Assembly (NCBI GenBank): GCA_029298735.1
Contig: JANSLP010000220.1
Span: forward strand, 1-55,960
DNA from: Ophiostoma sp. CBS 140.51
Lineage: Eukaryota; Ascomycota; Sordariomycetes; Ophiostomatales; Ophiostomataceae
Length of the DNA stretch: 55,960 nt
Direction of reading: 5' to 3'
Part shown: piece by piece, positions 54,148 through 55,960 of the stretch
Layout of the letters: each line of letters opens with the position of its first letter
Position numbering within the stretch: the first letter of the stretch is position 1
Notes under the pieces: generated by a model
What the model saw: only the letters and a program-made list of their open reading frames with translations
Told to the model about the DNA's origin: nothing
The model's database searches: none
Program-made: the position numbers and the translations under genes

Positions 54148-55960
54148 TGGTTGTGAGGTCACGAGATTGCAAGGGTAGTTGTAATGTCCCGACACGGCCG
54201 GCACCAGTGTCGACAAGTTTCTGAGTGAGCTGAATTGAGCTGGTACCGGCCCTAGGGGCGCGGAAGGCGGGGACGAGGTCACTGGCCTCGTCAGATTTGT
54301 ACAAACACACAATACGGTGATAAAAAAAGGAGTGTGGAGAGTAAAATACACAAAAAGAGCAACTGACGCGGTCAGTCTACGAGCGTTGAGCAAAGAGGGC
54401 CTTTGTGGTCGTCAAGAAGGAGGCCGCTGAGAAGACGGCCGTTTGATTTGGTTTGGCTTTCATCAATTGGGCGAATTTGTCTTTATTCTAGTTTTCAGTT
54501 TTTCTACAATGTCAATATGATTTTCTTTGTTTACACACACCTCTCTCTGCGCTCGATTCGCCTCTTTCCATATTGCTCGACCGCGTGCTCACATCACGAG
54601 TTGCTCATCACCCGGAAAGGGTGTCCCGAGAAGTTGAAACGATCCGACCTTACCGAATGTGATGGGCAAGCACTACGGAATACAGCAAGTTCAATGTAAC
54701 TTCACGTAGGACCTGGTCGATATGGCCAGCCACAAGACGTAGAAAAGGGCCAGTCGGAAAATTGGTGATATTCAAAGGACGCCACAGCGATCAACATCGA
54801 CGCTCGATATTCCCCATCCTTCATTCTCACAAGATTGCCAAGTTTATGAGGCTCCAGTTGGCAATGCGGCGATAAGCGACTATTCGGATGCCATCAACAA
54901 GAGGCCCCCTTTTGTCAACTGGTGGTCCACATCATCATTCAAGATAGAGTGGATGTTGCGCATTTGTCTCTTTTCATACTCAGAAAACTACTCGGCGCCC
55001 AGTCTAGATAGAGACACACAGATGGCCAAGAAAGCTTCTCTTTGTCTGAGGCTGGTCTAAGTTACTGAGGCTGAACGGATAGAAAGCAAACATGAATAAT
55101 GGCATGGGCTAAGATTTGCAGGGCAAGTTCGTCCAAAAAGTAGACTTTCTTGTCTTTGATTTTTTATGTTTTTCATCGCACCTTCCTCACTTCTGTTTAC
55201 TCATTTCACCCCTTTTGCACCTTCCTCGTCAATCCAGCTTCCCTCTTTCCCCTTTTGGACCGGGACTTCCAGAAACCTTCCACCTTTTCAGCAGCCGTCC
55301 CCTCCCAACGTCTTTTTTCCGGTAGTGTCCCTTGTGAGCCGGCATAGGGTGCTGGTTGTCGGCTGGGATGTATTACTTTTGATCGCTTGCGGGCTCACAG
55401 TGGCCAGTGGCCTGGCCTATGGCTGTTGGCTGCCCCATTGTACTGTATGGTTTAGCCGGGCCGGCTGGGCCTAACCCGAGCGACGGCAGGCTGGTAAATA
55501 GGAGAAAGAAGGGAGTTAGGGAAGGAGCGAGGAACATGCCACACGAGCGCACCAAAAGCAATAAACGAATTAAATATGAAGCAAAGAAAAACATGAATTA
55601 AAGGAAAGAAAAAGAGCAGCCAGATGGCGACAAAAAGGCTCATTTTACCGCACATGGTCGTTGTTTGTGCCTTTCGTACAGGCTAAACATGCTGCCCGTG
55701 AAGAACCCGTTTAAGGCGCACCGGTTTAGTAAAATTAAGGAGAGTTAAGAGTTGGAATAATACGTACCCGAATAATACGTGAGGACTGGAGGAATAAACA
55801 GAATAAACAAACTTCACACTTTGGAAAGCTTCTTTACGACAATGCATGGTCATTGGTCCTACTTGAAGGCCGCCTGCCCTTTGACCCCAATCCCGGTATG
55901 AGCGACGCGCATCGGATGCGTTCGAGGACCAGCCACCGCATCGCGCGCGTTGAGTGGCGT
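54148..55960. other. 3' flank of OST3 and unassigned DNA to the window edge
   Basis: No gene recognised. The first ~400 bases should include the OST3 3' UTR. A C/T-rich stretch at 55140-55330 resembles the leaders seen elsewhere and could precede a gene to the right of the window, but no start or coding exon is visible. No tRNA or repeat found. Confidence 0.5.

Overview
The window is nuclear DNA from a filamentous ascomycete. Genes carry short GT-AG spliceosomal introns (mostly 53-106 nt) with CTAAC-type branch sites. Coding DNA is GC-rich, non-coding DNA is AT- and pyrimidine-rich, and the products are typically fungal (ergothioneine synthase, TVP38, OST3, NECAP). The protein style suggests a sordariomycete, possibly Ophiostomatales/Sporothrix-like, but that placement is an impression without a database search. 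I see no rRNA, CRISPR array or transposon with coding capacity.

Layout. 2.3-4.9 kb: PAM2-CUE-CCCH-Smr protein (+). 6.2-7.7 kb: TVP38-type Golgi membrane protein (+). 8.05-8.15 kb: intron-containing tRNA-Phe(GAA). 8.9-11.1 kb: unrecognised conserved-looking fungal protein (-). 12.5-14.3 kb: proline iminopeptidase-like hydrolase (+), convergent with a secreted type-B carboxylesterase (-, 14.4-16.1 kb). 16.7-17.1 kb: small ankyrin protein (-), divergent from a mitochondrial enoyl-CoA hydratase of AUH type (+, 18.0-19.0 kb). 20.3-21.7 kb: coiled-coil protein (+). 22.1-23.0 kb: NECAP-like endocytic protein (-), divergent from eIF2B alpha (+, 23.8-25.0 kb). 25.4-30.0 kb: nine-exon ergothioneine synthase egt1 (-). 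30.0-35.9 kb: long stretch without a recognisable gene. 35.9-36.8 kb: double GFA/CENP-V-domain protein (+). 37.1-38.2 kb: ribokinase (-). 38.9-42.6 kb: large C2H2 zinc-finger protein (-). 42.6-48.2 kb: second gene-poor stretch. 48.2-48.7 kb: doubtful small spliced ORF (+). 48.8-49.7 kb: membrane GNAT acetyltransferase-like protein (+). 50.0-52.1 kb: coiled-coil protein with a 15-nt first exon (-). 53.0-54.1 kb: OST3/OST6 oligosaccharyltransferase subunit (+). 54.1-56.0 kb: nothing recognised.

The genes are independent housekeeping and metabolic units. They cover translation control and mRNA quality control (eIF2B alpha, Smr protein, tRNA-Phe), secretory pathway (TVP38, OST3, NECAP), leucine and ribose catabolism, and redox protection (Egt1). 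I see no biosynthetic cluster and no sign of horizontal transfer. Two things stand out. One is the complex exon structure of egt1, with 14-nt and 22-nt exons and a 1,079-nt intron. The other is the set of long pyrimidine-rich leaders whose strand asymmetry marks promoters in otherwise empty DNA. I did not find a clearly new biological system.
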